Part shown: positions 35,607 to 43,509 of the stretch, in pieces | How positions within the stretch are numbered: the first letter of the stretch is position 1 | Layout of the letters: the number at the start of each line of letters is the position of its first letter | NCBI RefSeq assembly: GCF_019880365.1 | Contig: NZ_CP082271.1 | Coordinates: 744,001 to 808,000, forward strand | Direction: 5' to 3' | DNA length: 64,000 bases | From: Pseudomonas sp. DNDY-54 | GTDB taxonomy: Bacteria > Pseudomonadota > Gammaproteobacteria > Pseudomonadales > Pseudomonadaceae | Program-made: the position numbers and the translations under genes | Notes under the pieces: generated by a model | What the model saw: the letters and a program-made list of their open reading frames with translations, nothing else | Told to the model about the DNA's origin: nothing | Database searches by the model: none

Positions 35607-36476
35607 TCAATACAACCACCCCTTCAACCCCTGCAGATTTCTCACCTGAATCTGCTGCGCCGCCGCATTCGCCTGCACCGTATTCGGATCAATCTGATAG
35701 CGCTGCAACACGTACTGCACCAGCGCGCCACGGGTGGCGATACGCAGCTCGCCATCCTGCATGCCGTAGTCGGCTTCGATGATCGCCTTCTGCTCCTGTG
35801 TCAGCCGCACATCAGGCTCGATGATCACCTCGACCGGCGTGTTCCAGGCCTCGTCCTGCTCGACGCGGTTCGCGCTCTCATCCATCAGATCCGGCTCGCC
35901 GCGGAAGCGGCTCAGGACGAAGTCGCGGAAGCCGCGGTTCTTCTCGCAGTAAGCGCGCACGTGCCAACGGGTGCCGGTGAATATCAGCGTGTGCGGCGCC
36001 ATGACGCGAATTTCCACGTCCGGATTGGCGAGCGATACGTACTCGGTTTCCAGCCTGAGCCCCTCGCGACAGGCGCGCAGTATCGGACGTAGCACTTCCG
36101 GCCGGATGCTGCGGTCGGGCATATGCAGCACTTCGGTGTGCGCGTAGGCCAGCGCCAGGCCTTCGATATGCGGCGCGCGGTCGCGGTTCTGGTCCAGCAG
36201 GTGCAGATACGCGCTGGCGCTGCCGTCGATGAACAGTGGCGCGAAGTGATTGCTCGGCTTGTAGCCCTTTAGGTGCCGGTCATATGTAAGGTTTTTGGGC
36301 GCATGGTCGTTCAGGTACGTGTTGATGTCCTTTGAGGCTTGCTGGCGACTGATGCCGAAACTCTGCATCAGATGGCCCGTAGTGAGGCGGCCTTCCCACC
36401 AGGCAATCGTCTCGATCAGGCGATACCGCAAGGCCAGATCCCAGCGGATCTGACTGATCGATTGCTTCCTTTTCAT
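35607..36476 (-). CDS. WYL-domain transcriptional regulator (HTH-WYL-WCX)
   Basis: A 289-residue regulator with an N-terminal winged helix (RLIETIAWWEGRLTTGHLMQSFGISRQQASKDINTYL). A middle WYL domain holds APHTLIFTGTRWHVRAYCEKNRGFRDFVLSRFRG, and a C-terminal WCX-like part ends in LQGLKGWLY. This architecture and the RWHVRAYCE...FRDFVLSR pattern resemble the BrxR/CapW group of regulators, which control phage-defence operons. No defence gene lies next to it here, so the regulated target is unknown. The downstream side is the repeat island and the upstream side is a small ORF. Confidence 0.82.
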   Translation of the reverse strand: MKRKQSISQIRWDLALRYRLIETIAWWEGRLTTGHLMQSFGISRQQASKDINTYLNDHAPKNLTYDRHLKGYKPSNHFAPLFIDGSASAYLHLLDQNRDRAPHIEGLALAYAHTEVLHMPDRSIRPEVLRPILRACREGLRLETEYVSLANPDVEIRVMAPHTLIFTGTRWHVRAYCEKNRGFRDFVLSRFRGEPDLMDESANRVEQDEAWNTPVEVIIEPDVRLTQEQKAIIEADYGMQDGELRIATRGALVQYVLQRYQIDPNTVQANAAAQQIQVRNLQGLKGWLY

Positions 36477-36589
36477 ACCCGCCTCATGTGCTGGAAAACA
36501 TTACACGCCACTATCGGCTAGCTCGACGTGTCGCGTGAAGCTACATATATTCAAGGCATACATCAAGCGATCAGAAACGAGGAATGACG

Positions 36590-36691
36590 ATGATGAGCCT
36601 GGTACTGAATGCAATGATTTTCTCGGCGACGGCCATGGCTGGAATGGGTTTTCTGGCCTGGCTGGCCTACGGTGGCCACGAGCGAAAGTGA
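36590..36691 (+). CDS. Putative small membrane protein, 33 residues
   Basis: A short open frame reads MMSLVLNAMIFS, then ATAMAGMGFLAWLAYGGHERK. It is a single hydrophobic helix with a charged HERK tail, as in bacterial small membrane proteins. An AGGA site (36580-36583) lies six bases before the ATG at 36590; in-frame ATGs at 36584 and 36593 are alternatives. It is divergent from the WYL gene, so the two may share a control region. I do not recognise a family. The evidence is the ribosome-binding site, the clean membrane segment and the lack of any other gene here; translation is unproven. Confidence 0.55.
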   Translation: MMSLVLNAMIFSATAMAGMGFLAWLAYGGHERK

Positions 36692-36810
36692 GGCGGGGCG
36701 GGGCCTGCAAGGTTACAGTTTGTTGTCGATGGACGGTCATCTGACGAGTGGTCTGGAATCTCCTAGTGCCTCGCAGGGTCTTTGGTTCAGACATAACCCA
36801 CGAGGCCCCC

Positions 36811-37026
36811 ATGAAAACCCTGTCCCGACACCTGGCCGACAATTTTCCCGCTGACTATCAGACCCGCGTGGAGCCGCAAGACGATGGTTACCTGGTCGTA
36901 CGCGTCGGCTATCCCATCAACGGTACCGAGGCCATTCGGATGGTCTCTGGCCGTCAGGTACAGAACGGCTTGTTGGTCGAAACCATGCTCGAGGACATGC
37001 GCAACGAACTGGCCCGCACCCAGTAA
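36811..37026 (+). CDS. Conserved-looking small protein, function unknown
   Basis: A 71-residue soluble, slightly acidic protein (MKTLSRHLADNFPADYQTRV, ending MRNELARTQ). The ATG at 36811 was picked over an in-frame upstream start at 36748 because the extra residues look unrelated and a GAGG-like site lies just before 36811. I do not recognise a domain. It is convergent with the histidine kinase gene, ten bases from its stop. It could be a small stand-alone protein of pseudomonads. No signal peptide or metal motif is visible. Confidence 0.65.
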   Translation: MKTLSRHLADNFPADYQTRVEPQDDGYLVVRVGYPINGTEAIRMVSGRQVQNGLLVETMLEDMRNELARTQ

Positions 37027-37036
37027 CCCACTCGCG

Positions 37037-38389
37037 TCATTCGCTGTTTCCCGACTCTTGATATCCCTGCCGGTGTTTCTGCTTCGGTAGGTAAACGCGT
37101 GCGCACAGGCCGCCGAGCGCGCTTTGTTCGAGCATCAGCTGGCCGTTCCACGCGGCCAGAATATCCCGCACGATGCCAAGCCCCAGTCCATGCCCTTCGG
37201 CACGCTCGTCGAGCCGTGTGCCGCGCTCCAGCACCGCGTTGCGACGTTCGGCCGGGATACCCGGTCCGTCATCTTCCACTCGAATGTGATAGCCCGCCGG
37301 CGATTGTTCGATGCTCAGCAGCACCTCTGAACGCGCGAACTTGCAGGCATTGTCGAGCAGATTGCCGAGCAGCTCGAGCATGTCTTCCCGGTCCCAGGGC
37401 AGACGGCAATGCTCATGCGTATGCCAACGCAACTGAAGGTCCCGGCGGTGAATCATCTGCAGTGTTTCGAAGAGCGGCGCGAGCTCTTGTGCGCAGTCGA
37501 AATAGGCACCAGGCAATACGTCACCCGCCAGGCGGGCTCGGCCCAGTTCGCGGGACACCCGTTGTTGGATCTGTTCTAACTGTTCGCGAAGGTTTGTCTG
37601 CAGATGCGGGTGGGCAGTCAACGCCTCGTGCTGAACGAGACTGCCGAGTACCGCCAGCGGGGTTTTCAATGCATGGCCAAGATTGCCGAGGGCATGCCGC
37701 GACCGCTTCAGCGTGTCGTCGGTGTGCGCCAGCAGATGATTGATCTGCTCCACCAGCGGTTGCAGCTCGATCGGCGCCTGGATGTCCAGCTGCTGGCGTT
37801 CGCCCTGCTGCAGCTGTGCAATCTGCTGGCGCGCGCGCTCCAGCGGGCGCATGGCGCGTTTGACCGCGTAGCGCTGCAGCAGCAGAAACACCAGCAGCGC
37901 CAAGCCGACCAACCCAAGGCCGCCGAGGCGAACCTGAGCGAAGCTCTTCAGGATCGGCGTGTAATCGCGCGCCACGTTGATCACGATGGCCTGGCCGTCA
38001 CGACGGTATTCGGCGCGGTAGCTCAACAGCCGCTGATCCTGCGGACCGTCCAGCAGTTCATCGGCCAGCCCATTGTCGGTGGGCCAAGCCGGTTCGGCGT
38101 CCCACAGCGAGCGCGACCGCCAGCTGCGCGCAGGCAGGTCGATATGGAAGTAGTGACCGGAAAATGCTCGTTGATAACGTGGGCTGAGCCGGCTGGTATC
38201 CAGCTTGAACCCCTCTGGACCCTGCACCACCGCAATGAGCAGGCCTTCGGTCTCGTCCCGCAGGTCGATGGCGAGGTTGCGGCGCAGGCCGGCCTCGAAT
38301 AGCCACAGGCTGCTCTGCACGAGCAACAGGCCGATCAGCAGCAGGCCGGAAATCAGGCCGAGGCTGAGGCTGCGCTGAATGGATTTCAA
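37037..38389 (-). CDS. Sensor histidine kinase, BqsS/CarS-like
   Basis: A 450-residue membrane histidine kinase. One transmembrane helix lies at residues 9-33. A periplasmic domain of about 125 residues follows, then a second helix (about 159-177), a HAMP-like linker, the H-box LGHALKTPLAVL with the phospho-accepting His239, and an ATPase domain with NLLDNACKFA, EDDGPGIP and GHGLGLGIV. The periplasmic start carries R44-D-E-T-E48, close to the RExxE iron(II)-sensing motif described for P. aeruginosa BqsS. It overlaps the response regulator as ATGA. The BqsS link is an inference from context and this motif. Confidence 0.88.
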   Translation of the reverse strand: MKSIQRSLSLGLISGLLLIGLLLVQSSLWLFEAGLRRNLAIDLRDETEGLLIAVVQGPEGFKLDTSRLSPRYQRAFSGHYFHIDLPARSWRSRSLWDAEPAWPTDNGLADELLDGPQDQRLLSYRAEYRRDGQAIVINVARDYTPILKSFAQVRLGGLGLVGLALLVFLLLQRYAVKRAMRPLERARQQIAQLQQGERQQLDIQAPIELQPLVEQINHLLAHTDDTLKRSRHALGNLGHALKTPLAVLGSLVQHEALTAHPHLQTNLREQLEQIQQRVSRELGRARLAGDVLPGAYFDCAQELAPLFETLQMIHRRDLQLRWHTHEHCRLPWDREDMLELLGNLLDNACKFARSEVLLSIEQSPAGYHIRVEDDGPGIPAERRNAVLERGTRLDERAEGHGLGLGIVRDILAAWNGQLMLEQSALGGLCARVYLPKQKHRQGYQESGNSE

Positions 38390-39051
38390 GAACGGCCGCC
38401 GAAGCGATAACCTTGGCCGCGACGGGTTTCGATCAGCTCGCGGCCGAGCTTGCCGCGTAAGCGATTGACGTGCACTTCGATGACGTTGGAGTCGCGCTCG
38501 GTTTCGCCGTCATACAGGTGCTCCGCAAGTTGGGTTTTCGATAACAGCTGGCCGGGGTGCAGCATGAAATAGCGCAACAGCCGAAACTCGCCGGCGGTCA
38601 GTTCGATGGCCTGGCCATCCTTGTGGCAGCGCTGGCGTGCTTCGTCCAGCGCCACGCCGCCAACCTCGAGCAACGGCTGGTTGGCGACGCCATGGGCGCG
38701 TCGCAGCAGCGCCTGAATACGCAGCAGGAGTTCTTCGGGGTGGAAGGGTTTGGTCAGGTAGTCGTCGGCACCGGCTTTCAGTCCTTCGATGCGCTCGGCC
38801 CAGGAATCGCGGGCGGTCAGAATGAGCACTGGCGTGGCCAGGCCGCGCCCTCGCCAGGCGCGCAACACCTCAAGCCCCGGCTTGCCGGGCAGGCCGAGGT
38901 CCAGAACGATCAGGTCATAGGGTTCGCTGCTGCCCTGGTAGTCGGCGTCGCGGCCATCGGTCAGCCAATCGGTGGCGTAGCCCTGGCGGCCGAGGCTGGC
39001 GGTCAGCTCATCGGCCAGCGGTACGTTGTCTTCGACCAATAACAGGCGCAT
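38386..39051 (-). CDS. OmpR-family response regulator, BqsR/CarR-like
   Basis: A 221-residue two-domain regulator. The receiver domain has the acidic pair at Glu7 and Asp8, the phosphorylation site Asp51 in LIVLDLGLPG, TAR (Thr79 region) and KPF with the conserved Lys. The C-terminal winged helix runs from about residue 125 and includes LTAGEFRLLRYFMLHPGQLLSK and VIEVHVNRLRGKLG. Its start overlaps the upstream PepSY gene stop and its stop overlaps the kinase start, so the four genes on this strand form one operon. Confidence 0.93.
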   Translation of the reverse strand: MRLLLVEDNVPLADELTASLGRQGYATDWLTDGRDADYQGSSEPYDLIVLDLGLPGKPGLEVLRAWRGRGLATPVLILTARDSWAERIEGLKAGADDYLTKPFHPEELLLRIQALLRRAHGVANQPLLEVGGVALDEARQRCHKDGQAIELTAGEFRLLRYFMLHPGQLLSKTQLAEHLYDGETERDSNVIEVHVNRLRGKLGRELIETRRGQGYRFGGRS

Positions 39052-39356
39052 CAGTCTTCTTCGTCCTTGAGCAGGCGGCCGTCGCGCGCGTCCAGTTCCA
39101 GCTCGCGGGCGACGCCGTCGGCGGTCAGCAATTCGATTTCGTAAACGTAAACGCCATCCTCTTCTTCCAGTTCTGCCTCAAGCAATCGGGCGCCTGGGTG
39201 GCGAGCCATGGCCTGCTGCAACACACTTTCCAAGGGCTGAATCAGCCCGTCACGCCGCAGCCGCAAGGCTTCGTCCTGATCGAGGTCGCGGCTCGCCACC
39301 GGTGTGGCGGCGAGCAGCAAAACCAGTGGAAGGGTGAGAAGGGTGGCGGGTCGCAT
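39051..39356 (-). CDS. PepSY-domain periplasmic protein (second copy)
   Basis: A 101-residue exported protein with signal peptide MRPATLLTLPLVLLLAATPVAS and one PepSY-like domain (RDLDQDEALRLRRDGLIQPL, then ELEEEDGVYVYEIELLTADG, ELELDARDGRLLKDEED). Such small proteins may bind metal ions or modulate a partner kinase. It is a clear paralogue of the protein encoded just upstream and shares the RDL..DEAL(R/K)LR, HPGA and LELDA..G..LKD blocks. The start ATG at 39356 overlaps the previous stop by one base. It couples directly to the response regulator gene. Confidence 0.85.
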   Translation of the reverse strand: MRPATLLTLPLVLLLAATPVASRDLDQDEALRLRRDGLIQPLESVLQQAMARHPGARLLEAELEEEDGVYVYEIELLTADGVARELELDARDGRLLKDEED

Positions 39357-39664
39357 TAGTCGTCCTGATGGTCCTTGAGTACTTCGCCGGTCTTGGCGTC
39401 GAGCTCTAGGTCCCATTGCACACCTTTGTCGTCGCGCAATTCAACCTGATAGATGTGGCGACCGTATTCTTCTTCCAGTTCGGTTTCCTCGACGGTGGCC
39501 CCGGGGTGTTTGGCGATGGCCGCCTCGTTGAGCTTCTCGAACGATTGGATGGTGCCTGCATCGCGCAATTTCAGTGCCTCATCCGGGCCGAGGTCACGAG
39601 CCATGGCCAGGTTGGCGCCAAGGGTAAGGGTGGCGGCAGTGATCAGCGTAGTCAGTGTTTTCAT
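39356..39664 (-). CDS. PepSY-domain periplasmic protein (first copy)
   Basis: A 102-residue exported protein with signal peptide MKTLTTLITAATLTLGANLAMA. Its PepSY-like domain starts RDLGPDEALKLRDAGTIQSF and ends in an acidic tail (LELDAKTGEVLKDHQDD). It is the promoter-proximal gene of the PepSY-PepSY-regulator-kinase operon. The ATG at 39664 has a GGAAA-type site upstream; an open frame to 39826 runs into the divergent gene and is rejected. The acidic tail and exported location suggest cation binding, but this is inference. Confidence 0.85.
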   Translation of the reverse strand: MKTLTTLITAATLTLGANLAMARDLGPDEALKLRDAGTIQSFEKLNEAAIAKHPGATVEETELEEEYGRHIYQVELRDDKGVQWDLELDAKTGEVLKDHQDD

Positions 39665-39824
39665 GGTTTCGTTTTCCTGTGTGGGTTTCGACGCTTCACA
39701 GGTTATGGGGCATGGCTTACGCGAAGCTGAACGCGACGATGCGCGGAAAAGCCGGCTGGCAGAGCAATAGGGGCGACCGCATTGTCCAATACGGCGTACG
39801 TCCACCTGATCCAGGAGGTCCGTC

Positions 39825-40184
39825 ATGAAAGCGTTCTATTGCGTCACGCTCAGTCTTGTACTGCTTGCCCCGGCTGCGCTCGCTCAGGATCTACTCAAGC
39901 CTGCGGCCCCTTCAGATTCTCCGGATATCGATGCCGGCCCGGCCACCGAAATGGTCTCCGAACCCGTTATGCGCGCGACCGGCACGATTGAGGCAATCGA
40001 TCGTGAGCGAGGCGTGGTGACCATCGCCCACGGCCCGGTGCCAGCGTTGAAATGGCCGGCTTCGACCATGGAATTTCAGGCCCGTCGCGAACAGCTGGAA
40101 GGGTTGGCCAAGGGCGATGCGGTGCAGATCGGTTTCCAAAGCGAAGGGGATGAGGCTGCGTTGGTCTCCATCGACAAGCGTTGA
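39825..40184 (+). CDS. CusF-like periplasmic copper/silver-binding protein
   Basis: A 119-residue exported protein with a signal peptide (cleavage after Ala20) and a CusF_Ec-type domain. The metal site of E. coli CusF is His36, Trp44, Met47 and Met49. Here the aligned region AHGPVPALKWPASTMEF keeps His69, Trp77 and Met82 but has Ser80 where the first methionine should be. A perfect AGGAGGT site precedes the ATG. It is divergent from the PepSY/two-component operon. No CusCBA pump lies next to it, so it may serve as a lone chaperone or have a changed metal preference. Confidence 0.82.
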   Translation: MKAFYCVTLSLVLLAPAALAQDLLKPAAPSDSPDIDAGPATEMVSEPVMRATGTIEAIDRERGVVTIAHGPVPALKWPASTMEFQARREQLEGLAKGDAVQIGFQSEGDEAALVSIDKR

Positions 40185-40295
40185 TACAGACAGGCCGCCG
40201 GCACGGACGGTTGCAGTGAACCAATCACCCACCGTTGAGCTCGTATTTTCAAGGGCCACGGTGTGGCTCGTCCCGATAACACGAGGAATTCAATC

Positions 40296-40562
40296 ATGTA
40301 CCACAAGAAATTGACCGCTGCCCTTGCCGTTGCTGTGTTGGGAACTACCAGTGGCGTAGCACTGGCTGATCAGCCGGGCGCCGACTGGATCACTCTTGAG
40401 CAAGCCGTGGAAAAAGCCAAGGCTGCCGGCTACACCACGCTGCACTCCATCGATGCCGATGGTGACTCCTGGGAAGGCGAAGGCATGAAGGCTGACGGCA
40501 AGGTCTGGGAGTTCAAGATTGACGGTAAATCCGGTGAAGTGACCCGCGATAAAGAAGACTGA
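40296..40562 (+). CDS. Small PepSY-domain exported protein
   Basis: An 88-residue exported protein, signal peptide MYHKKLTAALAVAVLGTTSGVALA. The PepSY-like domain reads ITLEQAVEKAKAAGYTTLHSIDADGDSWEGEG, ending FKIDGKSGEVTRDKED. The ATG at 40296 has an ACGAGGAA site. It is shorter than the two PepSY proteins on the other strand but shares the plan of a signal peptide, one domain and an acidic end. It follows the CusF-like gene by 111 bases and is probably cotranscribed with it. Confidence 0.8.
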   Translation: MYHKKLTAALAVAVLGTTSGVALADQPGADWITLEQAVEKAKAAGYTTLHSIDADGDSWEGEGMKADGKVWEFKIDGKSGEVTRDKED

Positions 40563-40579
40563 TCGTGTGCTGATCCCGC

Positions 40580-40601
40580 GCGGCAAAGCCCTCTTTGCCG
40601 C
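40580..40601. terminator. Candidate terminator hairpin between convergent genes
   Basis: GCGGCAAAG and CTTTGCCGC form a perfect nine-base stem with a CCCT loop between the PepSY gene and the ThDP-enzyme gene. No T-run follows, so efficient intrinsic termination is uncertain. Confidence 0.5.
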
Positions 40602-40659
40602 CTGGGCGGGCCGGCTCATTCCTGATCCGGCCTAGCCCTCCAAGGCTTGCAGGTTCTGA

Positions 40660-42465
40660 CTATTGCGAGTCCTTGTCTTTGTTACGATTCGGCATCACCT
40701 TGGCGAAGATCTGCTTGGCTGACTGCACCAGAATACCGGCCTGATCGGGGTCGCCTTGCAGCAGTGTCGTGGCGTACTTCTTGATCTGATCGATCTTCAG
40801 ATGCGGCGGTAAAGGCGGCACGTTGGGGTCGGTCTTGAATTCGATCAAGACCGGCCGGTCCGCGGCGAAGGCCTGCTCCCAGGCGGCAACAACCTGATCC
40901 TCACGATCGACATAGATGCCAACCAGCCCGATGGATTCGGCAAAACGGTGGTAGGGCACGTTGGGAATGTTCTGCGACGCTTCGAACTTCGGATCGCCCT
41001 CCATGACCCGTTGCTCCCAGGTCACCTGATTCAGATCCTCATTGTTGAATACGCAGCAGATCCATTGCGGGTTCTCCCATTCCTGCCAGTACTTGGCCAC
41101 CGTGATCAGCTCGGCCATGTTGTTCATCTGCATTGCACCGTCGCCCACCATCGCCACCACCGTGCGCTCCGGATGGCAGAACTTGGCTGCTATGGCGTAG
41201 GGCACTGCCGCCCCCATGGAGGCCAGCCCACCGGACAGCGAGCCCATCATGCCGCGACGCAGGTGAATGTCGCGCGCGTACCAGTTAGCGCAAGAGCCTG
41301 AATCGCTGGTGACGATGCTCATGTCCGGCAACCGCGGCGAGAGCTCAAGCGCCACGCGCTGCGGATTGATCGGCTCGGCCGAGACCATGGCGCGCTCGAC
41401 CAGCGTGTCGTCCCAGTCGTCTCGCCAGTTCTCGATGCGATCCCGCCACTCGCGATCTGCCTTGTGCAGCAACAGTGGCAGCAGGGCGCGCAAGGTCTCC
41501 GCCGAGTCCCCTTGCAGGTTCACTTCCATCGGATAGCGGATGCTGAGCATGTCCGCCTTGAGGTCGACCTGTACGCCGCGGGCCTGGCCTTCCTCGGGGA
41601 GGAATTCGGAGTAGGGGAAGCCCGACCCCACCATCAGCAGCGTGTCGCATTCATTCATCATCTTGTAGCTCGGTTCGGTGCCGAGCAGGCCGATCGAACC
41701 GGTTACCCATGGCAGGTCATCCGGCACCGCGGCCTTGCCCAGCAGCGCCTTGGCCACGCCCGCCCCGAGTTTCTGCGCCACCGCGATGATTTCATCGGTG
41801 GCGTCCAGCGCGCCTGCGCCTACCAGAATCGCGACCTTCTTGCCGGCGTTGAGCACCTCGGCCGCACGGATCAGGTCTGTGTTGTAGGGCACCATCTTTG
41901 GACGGCTGTACCCGATGCCGGAAAATACCGCGCCGTGGCTCCGCGGAGGGTCGCTGTATTCCATTTCCTGTAAATCGTTGGGCAGGATGATCGCCGTGAC
42001 CGTGCGCTGGCCCAGCGCCGTGCGTATCGCTCGGTCGACCAGATGGCGAACCTGCGCCGGGGTGCTGGCCTGTTGTACGAAAGCGCCGGCGACATCCTTG
42101 AACATAGAGGCCAGATCGACCTCCTGCTGGTAGTGCGCGCCCATGGCGGTACGGGCCTGCTGGCCAGCGATCGCCAGTACCGGCATGTGGTCCATGCGGG
42201 CGTCGTACAACCCTGTTAGCAGATGCGTTGCGCCTGGGCCGGAGGTGGCGATGCACACGCCCAGCCCGCCGTTGAACTTGGCATCGGCCGAGGCCATGAA
42301 CGCAGCCATTTCCTCATGCCGCGCCTGGATGAAGCGGATCTTCTCATTGGCGCGATTGAGCGCGCCGAACACGCCGTTGATGCCATCGCCCGGATAGCCG
42401 TAAATGCGCCGAACGCCCCATTGATAGAGGCGTTCGATCAGGAAGTCACCAACTGTTATCGCCAT
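40660..42465 (-). CDS. ThDP-dependent enzyme, pyruvate oxidase / acetolactate synthase-like
   Basis: A 601-residue thiamine diphosphate enzyme with the usual three domains. The N-terminal Pyr domain starts MAITVGDFLIERLYQWGVRRIYGYPGDGINGVFGAL and carries the catalytic Glu in FIQARHEEMAAFMA. A central domain follows. The C-terminal PP domain has the Mg-ThDP motif GDGAMQMNNMAELITVAKYW...NN. It most resembles stand-alone 'thiamine pyrophosphate-requiring protein' members related to YdaP and PoxB. No acetolactate regulatory subunit lies nearby, which speaks against IlvB. The charged tail NRNKDKDSQ shows no amphipathic lipid-binding helix like that of PoxB. The substrate is not settled. Confidence 0.85.
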   Translation of the reverse strand: MAITVGDFLIERLYQWGVRRIYGYPGDGINGVFGALNRANEKIRFIQARHEEMAAFMASADAKFNGGLGVCIATSGPGATHLLTGLYDARMDHMPVLAIAGQQARTAMGAHYQQEVDLASMFKDVAGAFVQQASTPAQVRHLVDRAIRTALGQRTVTAIILPNDLQEMEYSDPPRSHGAVFSGIGYSRPKMVPYNTDLIRAAEVLNAGKKVAILVGAGALDATDEIIAVAQKLGAGVAKALLGKAAVPDDLPWVTGSIGLLGTEPSYKMMNECDTLLMVGSGFPYSEFLPEEGQARGVQVDLKADMLSIRYPMEVNLQGDSAETLRALLPLLLHKADREWRDRIENWRDDWDDTLVERAMVSAEPINPQRVALELSPRLPDMSIVTSDSGSCANWYARDIHLRRGMMGSLSGGLASMGAAVPYAIAAKFCHPERTVVAMVGDGAMQMNNMAELITVAKYWQEWENPQWICCVFNNEDLNQVTWEQRVMEGDPKFEASQNIPNVPYHRFAESIGLVGIYVDREDQVVAAWEQAFAADRPVLIEFKTDPNVPPLPPHLKIDQIKKYATTLLQGDPDQAGILVQSAKQIFAKVMPNRNKDKDSQ

Positions 42466-42565
42466 GAGATTTCGCCTGGTCTGGACTGGAAGCAGCCCAG
42501 GCGACGATTGCCGTACGCCTGGTGTATTAGTCTGGACCGGGCGCTGCCGTCAGGGTTCGCGGGTT

Positions 42566-43368
42566 TCAGCCGGATGACAGCGTCTCTGCCTGATGACAGC
42601 AGCCTTGGCTGGTAGCCGAATCATTGCGATTGGCGCGGCCGGTTGCATCTACGGTGTCCGCACTGCCGTAGCGATCATGGTGACGCACCCAGTCGGTCAA
42701 GTTGTACCGCGGCCCGTTTTCGTTGCGCCCGTTAGGGGTCATGTCCAGCAGTACATAGCTGCCCGGCAACTCCTCGGCGCCACGCCCATAGGCGGAAAAG
42801 GTGTGATAGATACGCCCGTCCTCGTCGCGATAGAACACGCTAAAGCCCGATAGCTCTTCGCAGACGAAGGGCTCCCAGGCGAAGTTGTGGAAGACCTTGC
42901 CGTCGACGATGTCCTCGGGATCGAAAGACACGTGAAAGTCACGGTTGAAATCACTACCCGCCGAAGACACCCAGCGAATGCTCCAGCCATGCGCCTGCGA
43001 AAGGCATCGAGGGCTGCGAAGGGCCCGCGCGAGACCGCGACGACACTGACATCGTGATTAGCCAGATGCACCAGCGTTCCCTGCAGATGGTCCATCTCGA
43101 ACGAGCAGCCGACACAGCCTTCCTGCCAGTCTGGGCCGAACATGAAGTGCTTGATGATCAGCTGGCTACGGCCCTCGAAGAGGTCGTCCAGGCTCACCGT
43201 GCCCAGTGCGTCCTGAAAACGGTAGTCCTTCTCCACCAGCGTCCAGGGCAATTCGCGACGGGCGGCGGCCAGGGCCTCGCGTTGATGGGTGACCTGTTTT
43301 TCCTTGATCAGATGTTCGGCGTGAGCGGCCAGCCATTGCTGGCGGGAAACGATCGAGTGGTTCGTCAC
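42566..43368 (-). pseudogene. DUF899 thioredoxin-like protein, frameshifted
   Basis: A DUF899 gene whose two halves are in different frames. The 5' part starts at a GTG (43368, GGAGG upstream) and reads through DDLFEGRSQLIIKHFMFGPDWQEGCVGCSFEMDHL to AFRRRM. The family then continues with a W-x-x-W-V-S-S sequence, which is found in the other frame as WSIRWVSSAGSDFNRDFHVSF, running on to 42566. One G appears missing at about 42984-42990, where ATGGCTGG should be ATGGGCTGG. The CxxC site of the thioredoxin-like fold (GCVGCSF) is intact in the first half. It may be a real inactivation or a sequencing error. Confidence 0.85.
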
Positions 43369-43509
43369 TGCGGGCCTCCGGTAGCGCGGCGCGCATCGGG
43401 ATTCCGATGCATTCAAGCAATGGTCGATTGGCTTTTGCGCAAATCGACAGCGAGGTGCGGGCCGTTCAGTCGGGTATCATCAACGGCCGTTTCCTCCAGC
43501 ATCGCCGCC

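Noticed and set aside
34339..35782. Long open frames on both strands across the repeat island
   Set aside because: They run through repeated modules, differ between copies, lack ribosome-binding sites and family motifs, and overlap each other. They look like read-through of GC-rich repeats.
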